Below are positions 43,464 through 51,650 of a stretch of DNA of 64,000 nt, one piece after another (positions within the stretch are counted from its first letter, which is position 1; the number at the start of each line of letters is the position of its first letter). The stretch is taken from assembly GCF_014199535.1 (NCBI RefSeq), contig NZ_JACHNV010000002.1, positions 372,001 to 436,000 of the forward strand. The letters run 5' to 3'. Both the position numbers and the translations under genes were made by a program. The notes under the pieces are model-generated. The model saw nothing but the letters and a program-made list of their open reading frames with translations. It made no database searches and was not told the DNA's origin. The stretch is from Hymenobacter latericoloratus. Its GTDB lineage: Bacteria > Bacteroidota > Bacteroidia > Cytophagales > Hymenobacteraceae.

Positions 43464-44135
43464 ATGACGAACGAGTATTGTCGTTTCACGCGGCGCCTGG
43501 CAAGTGCAGTTCTATTCGGCCTTTTGAGCTACACAAGCTATGCCCAGCACCAAGATTCCCATTTAGTGCCAGCCCGGGCAGCGCTATCTACCTGGGCGCA
43601 TGGCACGGAGTATTACGCTGAGGTAAGAAAGGTGTTGGGCGCTGGTCTGTCCAGTAATGCCCTGGCGCAAGTAGTGGTGCTGCCTTCTTTCGAGCCGGAA
43701 TATATAGTGTCGGTGGAAAAACAGAACGGGCGCTACCTACTTCTGTATAACACGGTGCAGCGCAACCTACACAGCTCCTTCCGGGATGAGAAGGCTGAAA
43801 AAGCAGTGCTACACACTCGGCGAGCGGAGATAAGCCCGGAATTGGCCACCGCCCTGGCCCGCCTGTGGAACAGGGCCATTCAGCAGGTGCGCTACCCTGA
43901 ACCCCTGGTGAGCATGCGCTCCGATGGCGTCAGCTTTGTGTTCATGGCTTTTCAGGCTGGAGTAGGCGAGCGGGCGGGGGAAACCTGGTCGCCGGCAGCG
44001 GGCAGCACAATGGCCCTGCTCACCGGCATTGTCACCGATTTAAAGGAAGTAGCCCTGGCTCCTCAGAATAAAGAGCTGCAGCAGAGGCTGCTACACTACG
44101 CAGATCTGCTCGATAAGCAACTGCAAGTACCATAA
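43464..44135 (+). CDS. Exported protein of unknown function
   Basis: A 223-residue protein with a signal peptide (RRLASAVLFGLLSYTSYAQ) and a mixed alpha/beta mature domain. Motifs such as PEYIVSVEKQNGRYLLLYNTVQRN suggest a periplasmic domain. It converges on the TonB receptor gene (stop 44158). No family is recognised. Confidence 0.6.
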   Translation: MTNEYCRFTRRLASAVLFGLLSYTSYAQHQDSHLVPARAALSTWAHGTEYYAEVRKVLGAGLSSNALAQVVVLPSFEPEYIVSVEKQNGRYLLLYNTVQRNLHSSFRDEKAEKAVLHTRRAEISPELATALARLWNRAIQQVRYPEPLVSMRSDGVSFVFMAFQAGVGERAGETWSPAAGSTMALLTGIVTDLKEVALAPQNKELQQRLLHYADLLDKQLQVP

Positions 44136-44157
44136 CGCAAGAACCGTCGGTGCGGGC

Positions 44158-46599
44158 CTAAAACTCCAGAATAAACCCGATGGTGGGCGTTACCGTGGGG
44201 TCGTCGTCCTGCAGCAGGGTAGGCACGGCGTTGGAACCGTCGGGGCGGATGGGCTGGCCGTCGGTAGAAACGAAGCCGGCGTTATCGGCGGTGCGCTGGA
44301 AGGTGTAGCTGGGCAGGCTGGGGTTTTTCAGCAGGAAGGCGTTCTGCACGTCCAGAAACAAATCGATGCTGGTGCGGCGCCAGTTAAACTTCTTGTCGAG
44401 GCGGAAATCGAACTGCTGAAAGCTGCCTAAACGGATGGTGTTCAGACGCGAGTAGTCCAGCACGCCCCGGCCCACGGCCAGGTAGCTGGCCTGGGAGGCT
44501 TCGAGGTCGAAGGGGGTGTAGGGCGAGCCGCCGGCGAAGCGGTACTTGAAGCCCATTTCCCAGCCCTTTGTGAACTTGCGCCCCAGCAGAGCCGAGGTCA
44601 GAAAGCGCGAATCCCAGGCCGAGGGCCGGTACTGCCCGTTCGCCCCCGAAAACTCCGAGCGGAAGGCCGTGAGGGAAGCCACCGCGAAGATTTTCTTGGC
44701 GAGCTTCTGTTGGAAAAACAGCTCGGCCCCGAAGGCCCTGCCCTTGCCCGTGCTGCTCACCGCCTCGTTGCCCAAGGCCGAGAAGTCGCCGCCCAGGTTG
44801 GCCAGCGAGATACCGTCGCGCACCGAAACGGGGTAGTGGCTGTATTTCTTATAGAAGCCTTCCAGCGTGAAGCGGGTGGCGGCCGTGGGCAGGAACTCCA
44901 GCCCGGCTACGTAGTGGTCGGAGCGGATGTAGCGGCTGCCTTTGTTGACCGGGTTGCCGTTCTCGTCCCGAAAACCCAGGATGGTAGAAGGCGGAATCTT
45001 GTAGTAGCGGCCAATGGAGCCGTTCAGGTTCCAGCGCGAAGCCAGGGCGTAGGAGGCCGACACGCGCGGCGACAGGGTGCGCAGCAGGTTGCCCCCGTCT
45101 TCCGTGAATGAGTTGCCATCGGTGCGCAGGCCCGCCGAAACGGTCAGCCGGTCGTCGGGCAGCAACGTGCGCGTTACCTGCCCAAACGCCCCGAAGCGTG
45201 CGAAGTCAATATCGGTCCGGAAGTTCACGTCCACCCGCGGCGACACCAGGTTGCCCTGGGCGTCGCGCACTTCGTTGCGGATGCGGTTGAAGAAGCGGCT
45301 GTCGTACTGCACAAACTGGCCCACCAGCCCGTAGGCGTACTGCCAGCGCCCCACGGCCTTATTCACATCAATGCGCAGCTTATTCTCGGTTTCGCCGGAG
45401 CGGGTCAGCAGCACCCTCCGGGATTCCTCGGTGGTGGTGCGGTCCTCGAACTGGTCGAGCTTGTTATTGAGTTGGGTGCGGCTGAGGGCCACGTTGAGGT
45501 AGCCGTTTTCCAGCAGCTGGCGCAGGGCCAGGCCTACCGTGTAGTTCCACTGGTCGATGGTAGGGGTAGAGCGCAGGGTGTATTCTTTATCGGGCGAGGT
45601 TTTGCGGGGCACGGCCAGCTCAAAATGGTCGATGGCGCCCAGGCCCAGGGAGGTAAGGGTGGTTTTGGGCGAGAGTTTGGTGGTGACTTTGTACTGGAAA
45701 TCCCAGTAGTTGGGCCGGATGGGCAGGTCGATGGCTTTGAACAGAAACTGCAGGTAGGAGCGCCGGGCCGAGGCCAAGAAGGTGGTATTCTTTGCCAGGG
45801 GGCCCTCCAGCGTGGCCGCCACCTCAGTGCCGCTGAGGCGCACGTTGCCCTGCACCCGGTCGGGGTTGCCGTCGCGCTGCCGGAACTGCAGCACCGAGGA
45901 CAGCACGTTATCGTAGCGGGCCTCAAACGCCGAGGAGCTTAGCGTCACATCCTCAATAAACGACACATTCAGAATGCCCGTGGGGCCGCCCGAGGAGCCC
46001 TGGGTCTGGAAGTGGTTGATGACGGGCACCTCAATGCCATCGAGGTAGTACACGTTTTCATTGGGCGCCCCGCCCCGGATAATAATGTCGTTGCGGAAGC
46101 CGGCGGTGCCGCCCGTGCCGCCCCCGCCTACCCCCGGCAGGGTCTGAATCACCTTCGAAATATCGAAGTTGCCGCCGGGGTTGCTCTTGATTTCCTCGGT
46201 GTTGATGCGCTGCACCGACAGCGGCGTTTCGGCCGTAGCCACCCGAATTGCCCGGTTTCCGACTACTTGCACCTCGCTGAGCTGCTGGCTGCTGCTGTTC
46301 AGCTCCAGGTTGATGATGGAGGCGTTGCCGGAGGTAATCACCACGTTGGCCCGCAGCAGGGGCTCGTAGCCCACAAACGACGCCCGCACGTTGTAGCTGC
46401 CCGTTGGAATATCCGTCAGGCGGTAGCGGCCTTCCTCGTCGGAAGAGGTGCCCAGCGTAGTGCCTTCCAGCACCACCGTCACGCCCGGTACCACCTCCTG
46501 GGTTTTCCGGTCGCGCACGGTGCCCGTCAGAACGCCCGTGGATTGCGCCCAGGCGCTGGTAGCACTCACAAGAAAAAGCAGGAGGTAGAAGATTCTCAT
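44158..46599 (-). CDS. TonB-dependent receptor with carboxypeptidase-regulatory-like domain
   Basis: An 813-residue outer-membrane receptor. The signal peptide ends near SAWAQ. The first 100 residues form a CarboxypepD-regulatory-like domain (GVLTGTVRDRKTQEVVPGVTVVLEGTTLG). The plug domain follows (NPGGNFDISKVIQTLPGVGGG, DIIIRGGAPNENVYYLDGIEVP), then the 22-stranded barrel ending in an aromatic C-terminus (GFILEF). It imports a ligand using TonB energy. No SusD-like partner is present, so this is not a classical polysaccharide locus. It is divergent from a MarR gene with an inverted repeat between them, which may be its regulator. Ligand unknown. Confidence 0.92.
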   Translation of the reverse strand: MRIFYLLLFLVSATSAWAQSTGVLTGTVRDRKTQEVVPGVTVVLEGTTLGTSSDEEGRYRLTDIPTGSYNVRASFVGYEPLLRANVVITSGNASIINLELNSSSQQLSEVQVVGNRAIRVATAETPLSVQRINTEEIKSNPGGNFDISKVIQTLPGVGGGGTGGTAGFRNDIIIRGGAPNENVYYLDGIEVPVINHFQTQGSSGGPTGILNVSFIEDVTLSSSAFEARYDNVLSSVLQFRQRDGNPDRVQGNVRLSGTEVAATLEGPLAKNTTFLASARRSYLQFLFKAIDLPIRPNYWDFQYKVTTKLSPKTTLTSLGLGAIDHFELAVPRKTSPDKEYTLRSTPTIDQWNYTVGLALRQLLENGYLNVALSRTQLNNKLDQFEDRTTTEESRRVLLTRSGETENKLRIDVNKAVGRWQYAYGLVGQFVQYDSRFFNRIRNEVRDAQGNLVSPRVDVNFRTDIDFARFGAFGQVTRTLLPDDRLTVSAGLRTDGNSFTEDGGNLLRTLSPRVSASYALASRWNLNGSIGRYYKIPPSTILGFRDENGNPVNKGSRYIRSDHYVAGLEFLPTAATRFTLEGFYKKYSHYPVSVRDGISLANLGGDFSALGNEAVSSTGKGRAFGAELFFQQKLAKKIFAVASLTAFRSEFSGANGQYRPSAWDSRFLTSALLGRKFTKGWEMGFKYRFAGGSPYTPFDLEASQASYLAVGRGVLDYSRLNTIRLGSFQQFDFRLDKKFNWRRTSIDLFLDVQNAFLLKNPSLPSYTFQRTADNAGFVSTDGQPIRPDGSNAVPTLLQDDDPTVTPTIGFILEF

Positions 46600-46607
46600 C
46601 CTAAGTC

Positions 46608-46635
46608 GATGGGTTGAAATGTGTGTAAACCCATC
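46608..46635. promoter_or_regulatory. Inverted repeat between TonB receptor and MarR genes
   Basis: GATGGGTT and AACCCATC flank 12 bases; two further bases on each side pair with one mismatch. The site begins 9 bases upstream of the receptor start codon and about 78 bases upstream of the MarR start. It is a plausible operator for the MarR protein. Confidence 0.5.
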
Positions 46636-46700
46636 AACTTATATCGAGTTAGTATGTTTTCATGATAAATCAGATTTTTCTATCCTTCTTTTCGCCCCGT

Positions 46701-46708
46701 TATCTTTG
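46701..46708 (+). promoter_or_regulatory. -7 promoter box TATCTTTG four bases before the start codon
   Basis: Perfect TAnnTTTG; the ATG at 46713 follows after four bases, so transcription would start at or inside the first codons. The MarR mRNA may be leaderless. Confidence 0.55.
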
Positions 46709-46712
46709 CCGC

Positions 46713-47396
46713 ATGAACTACGCCTTTTTTCGCCAGCTGGTAGATCTGGCCGAGGCTTTTGAGGCGCAGCATCCTACTGGGCAAGGCCCCGACGATATGG
46801 CGGCGTTTGCTACCTGGTTGCACACGCGCACCGTCGCACCGCCCGATGCTACCCCCGTTACGCGCACCCAGGCCCATCCGGCCGAGTTCGACGAGTCGCG
46901 CATCAGTAAGCTCATCACGTTTATGTACCGCTACGCCCGCGGCTACATGCGCCTGGCCCTGGAAGGCTCTCCGCTACTTTCTTATGATGACTTTAGCTAT
47001 CTGGTGACGGTGTACGGGCAACAGCCGCTAACCAAAACGGAGGTAATCGTGCGCAACATCCACGAAAAGCCTACCGGTACCGAGATTCTCAAGCGCCTGC
47101 TCCGCCAAGGCCTGCTGGTGGAGCAAGCCCACGAAACCGACCGCCGCAGCAAGCTACTCACCATCACCGACGCCGGCCGCCAGGTGCTTTTCCGGTTGTT
47201 TGGCCGCATGGGGCAGGTAGCGCACATGGTAGCCGGTACCCTGGAACCTGCCGAGCGCAAGCAACTCCTCTACCTGCTGCTCAAGCTCGATACCTTCCAC
47301 CACGACATCTTCCTAAACGACCGTTCCCAAACCTTTGAGGAGCTACTGAAGAACAGATTCCCCGACCTGCCGGCTCCGGAGGCACCGAGGGGGTAG
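46713..47396 (+). CDS. MarR-family transcriptional regulator
   Basis: A 227-residue winged-helix regulator. The central part (YLVTVYGQQPLTKTEVIVRN...GTEILKRLLRQGLLVEQAHETDRRSKLLTITDAGRQVLF, residues ~95-165) is a classic MarR DNA-binding domain with the DRRSK wing. About 70 N-terminal residues before it make it longer than most MarR proteins. It is divergent from the TonB receptor gene and probably controls it and itself through the inverted repeat at 46608-46635. It ends in GGG-TAG, inside a GGGGGTAGGGG word. Confidence 0.88.
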   Translation: MNYAFFRQLVDLAEAFEAQHPTGQGPDDMAAFATWLHTRTVAPPDATPVTRTQAHPAEFDESRISKLITFMYRYARGYMRLALEGSPLLSYDDFSYLVTVYGQQPLTKTEVIVRNIHEKPTGTEILKRLLRQGLLVEQAHETDRRSKLLTITDAGRQVLFRLFGRMGQVAHMVAGTLEPAERKQLLYLLLKLDTFHHDIFLNDRSQTFEELLKNRFPDLPAPEAPRG

Positions 47397-47470
47397 GGGT
47401 GGAATAGTAGAGAAGAGCAGATTTACTCTGAGAAGCTGCTGCAATTCAAACGCATAGCGGAAACTTCTAC

Positions 47471-48097
47471 CTAGGATTTTTTTAGGAATCGTGGGGAAGG
47501 CTTCGCGGATGGATTACCGTACAACGTGCTGACGAAGAACTTGCGGGCCACGACGTAGTTCTGACCGATGAGCGGGAGCTGGTAGGAAGCTGCAGAGGGA
47601 AGCGCCGACCACTTTTCTCTGGGCGGAGCAAAGTAGGTTTCAACCTTATGACGAGCACAGATTGCGGCGGCAGCCTCCGCAACGGCGAACGGTGCGCTAT
47701 TGAGTATAATACCTCCGGTGCGCGTTAGGTCGGGTACGATGTTGTGGACTTGCAGCCGATGCCACCACATGGCCCAAGTGCCGGGAGCGAAGCCGTACCA
47801 CTCTCCCGCCTGTACTCGAATATTCTCCTGCAAGTCAGCTACCAGAGTTGAAGCATCTGTTATGTAACGCGTAGTAGCACGAGCCATAAGGGTTGTAGCC
47901 GGGCCTTGAACACCTTGCAGTAATGGATGGTCGTAGTGGACGGAAACGGGGCCATGAGTACCACGTTGCAAGTGCCAACTGATTTTACCTATAAAGTCGA
48001 TGCGGTGAACTTCGGTAGCGGTAACCAGCTCTAGAAAGGAGGTTTGTGTGTAGCGGATTAGGCCGTAAGGATAGAGCTGAGCAAATTGCATTATCAT
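47471..48097 (-). CDS. Protein of unknown function with a truncated paralogue next door
   Basis: A 208-residue protein (MIMQFAQLYPYGLIRYTQTSFLELVTATEVHRIDFIGKI...), no signal peptide. Two features stand out: a Trp-rich segment (EWYGFAPGTWAMWWHRLQV) and a C-terminus ending FLKKS. A second copy of its first ~47 codons lies at 48349-48516 in the same orientation. No family is recognised; the locally low GC suggests an accessory gene. Confidence 0.6.
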   Translation of the reverse strand: MIMQFAQLYPYGLIRYTQTSFLELVTATEVHRIDFIGKISWHLQRGTHGPVSVHYDHPLLQGVQGPATTLMARATTRYITDASTLVADLQENIRVQAGEWYGFAPGTWAMWWHRLQVHNIVPDLTRTGGIILNSAPFAVAEAAAAICARHKVETYFAPPREKWSALPSAASYQLPLIGQNYVVARKFFVSTLYGNPSAKPSPRFLKKS

Positions 48098-48152
48098 GCC
48101 CGGAATCTACTGAGTTCTTGGTAGTAAAAATCCGCTCAGTAGCTGAAAACAA

Positions 48153-48192
48153 TAAAAGCGGCCTTTCTGATTGCTCAGAAAGGCCGCTTTTA
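48153..48192. terminator. 18-bp perfect hairpin
   Basis: TAAAAGCGGCCTTTCTGA and its exact complement with a 4-base loop TTGC, between the full gene and its truncated copy. It can serve as a terminator in either direction. Confidence 0.85.
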
Positions 48193-48348
48193 CGGCTAGT
48201 GTGGCAGTTTTAGTGCCTAAAAGTACCCAGAGCCGGGGTCCGATAGAAGCCTGAAAATGACGCTACAAGTGGTTGAAAAACTGTTTGTTGCGTGTGATGT
48301 AAAGATAGTTGAAAAACGCTTTGGTAGCAGTATTGGTAGCGTACTCAG

Positions 48349-48516
48349 TTAGATAGGTTTTTTTGAGGAATCGTGGGTGCCGCGCTGCAAGTGGCTGCTG
48401 AGTTTGCCTATGAAGTCGATGCGGTGGACTTCGGTATCGGTGACGAGTTCGAGGAAGGTGCTTTGGGTGTAGCGGATTAGGCCGTAAGGATAGAGCTGAG
48501 CAAATTGCGACATCAT
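48349..48516 (-). pseudogene. Truncated duplicate of the gene at 47471-48097
   Basis: Reading from the ATG at 48516 gives MMSQFAQLYPYGLIRYTQ and then about 30 further codons nearly identical to the neighbour, up to RGTH. The sequence then jumps to the 3' end of the parent (the CACGATTCCT-AAAAAAA segment), in the wrong frame, and stops at 48349-48351 after 55 codons. This is an internal deletion of roughly 450-500 bases relative to the parent, with a shared CACGATTCCT junction. The rest of the gene is not present. Confidence 0.8.
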
Positions 48517-48561
48517 GGCCGGAAGCTAGTGGGTTTTCGGCGGTTAAATAGCCAGTTGCTG

Positions 48562-49284
48562 ATGCGCGTTTTAGTTATCCCTGATATTCACGGCCGCACG
48601 AACTGGGTGGCGCTGGTGGCTGATTTCCTGTCCACTGCTCAGGCTGCGGATCGGGTGGTATTTCTGGGTGACTACAACGACAGCTTCACGGTGCCGGACG
48701 GGGTGATGCTGGATAATTTTATTGATGTGCTGCTACTGAAAGAGCGAGAGCCGGAGCGCGTGGTAGTATTGCTGGGCAACCACTGTTTTCCCTACCTGTT
48801 CTGGCCGCAGTTTCAGTGCTCGGGTTTTCGGCCGACGCTGGCGCCGGCGCTGCATTTGCTGTTCAAGCAGCATAGCGGGTTTTTCCAGATTGCCTACCAG
48901 GCGGGGGCTTACCTGTTTACGCACGCCGGCGTATCGGAAATGTGGCTGGACGTGAACCGGTTGGCTATTCGGGTGCTGTGCGGCCGGTACGCGACGACGG
49001 AGAACGTGGCAGCCGTGCTCAATCAGCTGTTGACGAGTGAGGAAGGCCGGCAGCGGCTGTGGCAGGTGTCAGGCTACAATGGGGGGCGCGACCGGGTGGA
49101 TGGTCCGTTGTGGGTGCGGCCGGTGCATCTGCGGCGGGGGCTGCTGCCGGGTATTATTCAGGTAGTGGGGCATACGCCGATGCCGGGCATTGTGAAGGAG
49201 GTAGATGAGGTGACGCAGACGGGCGTACTATTCACCGATTGCCATGACCGGCGGCCGGAGGAGGTGTTGCTGCTGGAAATATAA
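48562..49284 (+). CDS. Calcineurin-like metallophosphoesterase
   Basis: A 240-residue phosphoesterase of the diadenosine-tetraphosphatase/bis(5'-nucleosyl) type. Motifs in order: VIPDIHGR (residues ~5-12), FLGDYND (~34-40), LLGNHC (~68-73), THAGV and VVGHTP. The GNH motif has Cys where Asp or Glu is usual, so metal binding or activity may be altered. Substrate unknown. The start at 48562 was chosen because it begins at the conserved MRVLVIPDIHG. It divides the truncated pseudogene from the phage-like island to the right. Confidence 0.82.
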   Translation: MRVLVIPDIHGRTNWVALVADFLSTAQAADRVVFLGDYNDSFTVPDGVMLDNFIDVLLLKEREPERVVVLLGNHCFPYLFWPQFQCSGFRPTLAPALHLLFKQHSGFFQIAYQAGAYLFTHAGVSEMWLDVNRLAIRVLCGRYATTENVAAVLNQLLTSEEGRQRLWQVSGYNGGRDRVDGPLWVRPVHLRRGLLPGIIQVVGHTPMPGIVKEVDEVTQTGVLFTDCHDRRPEEVLLLEI

Positions 49285-49606
49285 CACGGTGGAATGTGCC
49301 GGATTGAGGGAGTAGCGTAGCGCGCAAAAGGGCAGCATTCCATACCTGTTTCATACCTAAGCCATACTGGAAGCATACTTCAGCCATACTATAGGCTGGG
49401 AAATACGTGTACTTACTAATGTTTACTTTGGTGCTATTATTTAGCACTTAAATAAATTTTGTAGATATTTGGGTCAGCTGATGGGTTGACCTGACGGACG
49501 GACCCAATTGGCACAATATCAGGCGGCCTGGTTGGGGGACTGCACCCGGTAGGAGCGCGACGTGAAAGCAGTCGGACAATCATTTTTCACTCTTACCCCT
49601 ACCACT
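49285..49606. other. Gene-free interval with iterons and AT-rich tract
   Basis: A 322-base region at the left edge of the phage-like island. It contains five tandem 11-bp repeats (49341-49395), then an AT-rich stretch (49405-49470) with TTTACTTTGG as a -7-like sequence. No gene is supported. Confidence 0.5.
49341..49395. repeat. Five tandem 11-bp direct repeats (iterons)
   Basis: CATAC(C/T) begins at 49341, 49352, 49363, 49374 and 49385, exactly 11 bases apart. CATAC is invariant in all five. Helical-phase spacing of this kind marks binding arrays for replication, partition or regulator proteins. Confidence 0.85.
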
Positions 49607-50347
49607 ATGGCACGTCAGACCGGCGTAATCCAAATCAGTGGCACCGTGGGCGGCGTCGTTTTTGCGAAGGACGGCACGGTGCGCCAAAAACAGGGCTCGA
49701 ACAAGAGCCAATTCAACTCGTCCGCCTCGATGCAGCGCGTGCGGGAAAATGCCAGCGAGTTCAGCACGGCGGCCAAGGCCGGTAAGCTGGTGCGCGACGC
49801 CTTGCGCCGCGTGGTGGTGCTGGCCTCCGACCGCCTGATGGTGTCGCGCCTGGCGCAGAAGATGAAGGAAATCCTCAACCTGGATGAGGACAGTGACCGG
49901 GGCGGGCGGCAGATTCTGCCGGAAAACCTGCCGGCGCTGCTGGGCTTCGACTTCAACGCGGGCTCGGCCTTTTCGGGCACCTACTACGGCGGGGTGCAGG
50001 CCACGCTGGACCGCGCCACCGGCAACCACGCAGTGAACCTGGGCGAATTGAATCCGTCGCGGGACGTGGCCGCCCCGCAGGGGGCGACGCACTACCGCAT
50101 CACGGCGGCCGTGGGTAGCATCAACTTCGAAACGGGCACGGTGGCCAGTGCCGAAGCCAGCACCGAGGAGTTGCCGCTGAGCAACGCCGTGCGGCCGGCT
50201 GAGGCGCTGCAGCTGGTTCGCGCCGCTGCGGCCGATGAGTCGCTGATCGTGGCCGTGGGCGTGGACTTCTTCCAGCAGCTTAACGGCAAGTTCTACCCGC
50301 TCAACAGCAACGCCTACAACGCCCTGAGCGTGGTGGCGGTAGGTTAG
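49607..50347 (+). CDS. MARQ-type Bacteroidota-specific protein of unknown function
   Basis: A 246-residue protein starting MARQTGVIQISGTVGGVVF, then KDGTVRQKQG and an AA..KAG-rich helix (QRVRENASEFSTAAKAGKLVRDALR). I recognise the type from many Bacteroidota genomes, where proteins beginning MARQ.G.I...GT.G...F occur in small phage-like neighbourhoods, but its function is unknown. The second half is beta-rich (INFETGTVASAEAS, LPLSNAVRPAEAL, LIVAVGVDFFQQLNGKFYPL). It could be a structural or surface protein. The ATG at 49607 is the conserved start. A hairpin (50358-50407) separates it from the next gene. Confidence 0.7.
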   Translation: MARQTGVIQISGTVGGVVFAKDGTVRQKQGSNKSQFNSSASMQRVRENASEFSTAAKAGKLVRDALRRVVVLASDRLMVSRLAQKMKEILNLDEDSDRGGRQILPENLPALLGFDFNAGSAFSGTYYGGVQATLDRATGNHAVNLGELNPSRDVAAPQGATHYRITAAVGSINFETGTVASAEASTEELPLSNAVRPAEALQLVRAAAADESLIVAVGVDFFQQLNGKFYPLNSNAYNALSVVAVG

Positions 50348-50357
50348 TAAAAACCTG

Positions 50358-50407
50358 AGACGGTGAGAAGTGGGGTGGTCGTTCTGGCCTCCTGCTGCTC
50401 ACCGTCT
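50358..50407 (+). terminator. Hairpin behind the MARQ-type gene
   Basis: AGACGGTGAG and its complement with a 30-base loop, followed by TTTAG. The weak T tract allows partial read-through to the next gene. Confidence 0.45.
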
Positions 50408-50445
50408 TTAGTTTCTATCCTCTCACTTCAAACTTCTAACTCAAG

Positions 50446-50895
50446 ATGGCAACCATAACTGCTTATCAACGACAATTCCGCGCCCGCATGAAGCGTGCTA
50501 TGCGGATGCGGGCCTCGGCCGACACGAAGGCGCGCCGCTACGCGCAGAAATTGGCAGATGCGCTGGGCGTAGCCGAGGACGCGGCGGCGCAGATGAACGC
50601 GCTGAATCAACTCTACAACGTGGACGTGAGTACGCAAACGATACTGGTGCACGACCTGCAGCAACTGGTGACGCCGGCGCAGCTTACGGATGCGTTGGCC
50701 GCCAGTACACCCGGAGAGGAACTGGTGATTTTCAACCAGATTCCGGACGGCAACGGCGGGCAAGTAATGCCGGGCAATGCGCTGTTTGGGGAAGTAGTGG
50801 CAACTCCGCCGGTTGTGGGCGGGCAGCCGGATATGGCGCAGGCCGTTATCGAGTCGCCGCCGCAGATAATTGAGCGGGAGCAGGTGGATGGCTAA
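50446..50895 (+). CDS. Partner protein of the MARQ-type gene, unknown function
   Basis: A 149-residue protein with a very basic start (ITAYQRQFRARMKRAMRMRASADTKARRYAQKLADALGV) and a helical middle, then an acidic, Gly/Pro-rich tail. It follows the MARQ-type gene on the same strand. The basic N-terminus may bind nucleic acid or an acidic partner. No family is recognised. A strong terminator follows. Confidence 0.6.
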   Translation: MATITAYQRQFRARMKRAMRMRASADTKARRYAQKLADALGVAEDAAAQMNALNQLYNVDVSTQTILVHDLQQLVTPAQLTDALAASTPGEELVIFNQIPDGNGGQVMPGNALFGEVVATPPVVGGQPDMAQAVIESPPQIIEREQVDG

Positions 50896-50920
50896 GCCGT
50901 TCATCTACTTACACAAAGCA

Positions 50921-50953
50921 AAAGGCCAGCCTCCTTATGGGGCTGGCCTTTTT
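50921..50953. terminator. Rho-independent terminator
   Basis: AAAGGCCAGCC and its exact complement with a 9-base loop, then TTTTT. It ends the MARQ unit and faces the minus-strand nuclease operon whose stop is at 50958. Confidence 0.9.
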
Positions 50954-50957
50954 CGCG

Positions 50958-51608
50958 CTAGGCAGCGGTTGATATGCTTTGCTGCGCGTGGGCCCGCAAC
51001 AGCCGCTGGTACTTCTTGCGGCCCTGCTCCATGAGGATGAGGTTGGCACTGACTTCCACCGTCCAAAGCGCGTGAGGGGCTTTTTTCTGCACGCCGATAA
51101 TGAGGAAACGGTCGGCCTGGAGGGCGTCGAGGTAGAACGCGGCTTGGCGGTCGTAGTCGTACTGCTCGATGGTGGTCAGGAAGTGGGCCCGGTCGCGGCA
51201 GCTGGTGGTTTTGAAGTCGATGAGGGTGAGGCGGCGGCCGGCGGGGCTGCGCACGAGCAGGTCGGGGCGGACCTTCACTTGCACGCCGGTGGCGGTATGG
51301 GTGGCCGTGTGCGTCAGCTCGGGCGTGCCCCGGTAAAGCAGGTCGCGGCAGTAGCGTTGGCGGCGCACGTGGCGGGCCAGTTGCTCCAGCTGCTCCCACG
51401 GGCACTTGTCGGGGGTGCGGGCGTAGGTGGCGGGCTCCAGGGTGGCGGCGTGGAAGGCGGTGCCGTAGGCCAGGGCGACGGGGTTGGGGGTGCGGAGCTG
51501 GCCGAGCGCCTGCGCCTTCAGGGCGGAGAGGTCGGTGTTGCTGACGTGGGGCAGGGCGCGGTGCTGGTCCTGGGTGAGGCCGAAGTGAACGGTAAGGTTA
51601 TGAAACAT
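50958..51608 (-). CDS. RecE-like PD-(D/E)XK nuclease
   Basis: A 216-residue nuclease of the phage exodeoxyribonuclease VIII/RecE type (PDDEXK fold). Typical pieces are SNTDLSALKAQALGQL (helix), YGTAFHAATLEP, VKVRPDLLVRSPAGRRLTLIDFKTT (the D...DxK metal site, near residues 110-134) and YDRQAAFYLDAL. Such enzymes resect double-strand ends for recombination with an annealing protein. The upstream gene at 51968-52651 may encode that partner. It is the last gene of a seven-gene minus-strand operon. Confidence 0.82.
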   Translation of the reverse strand: MFHNLTVHFGLTQDQHRALPHVSNTDLSALKAQALGQLRTPNPVALAYGTAFHAATLEPATYARTPDKCPWEQLEQLARHVRRQRYCRDLLYRGTPELTHTATHTATGVQVKVRPDLLVRSPAGRRLTLIDFKTTSCRDRAHFLTTIEQYDYDRQAAFYLDALQADRFLIIGVQKKAPHALWTVEVSANLILMEQGRKKYQRLLRAHAQQSISTAA

Positions 51609-51650
51609 GGGGGGTAGGGCTTGAGAAAGTGGTTGCTACTTTGGTGCTAC

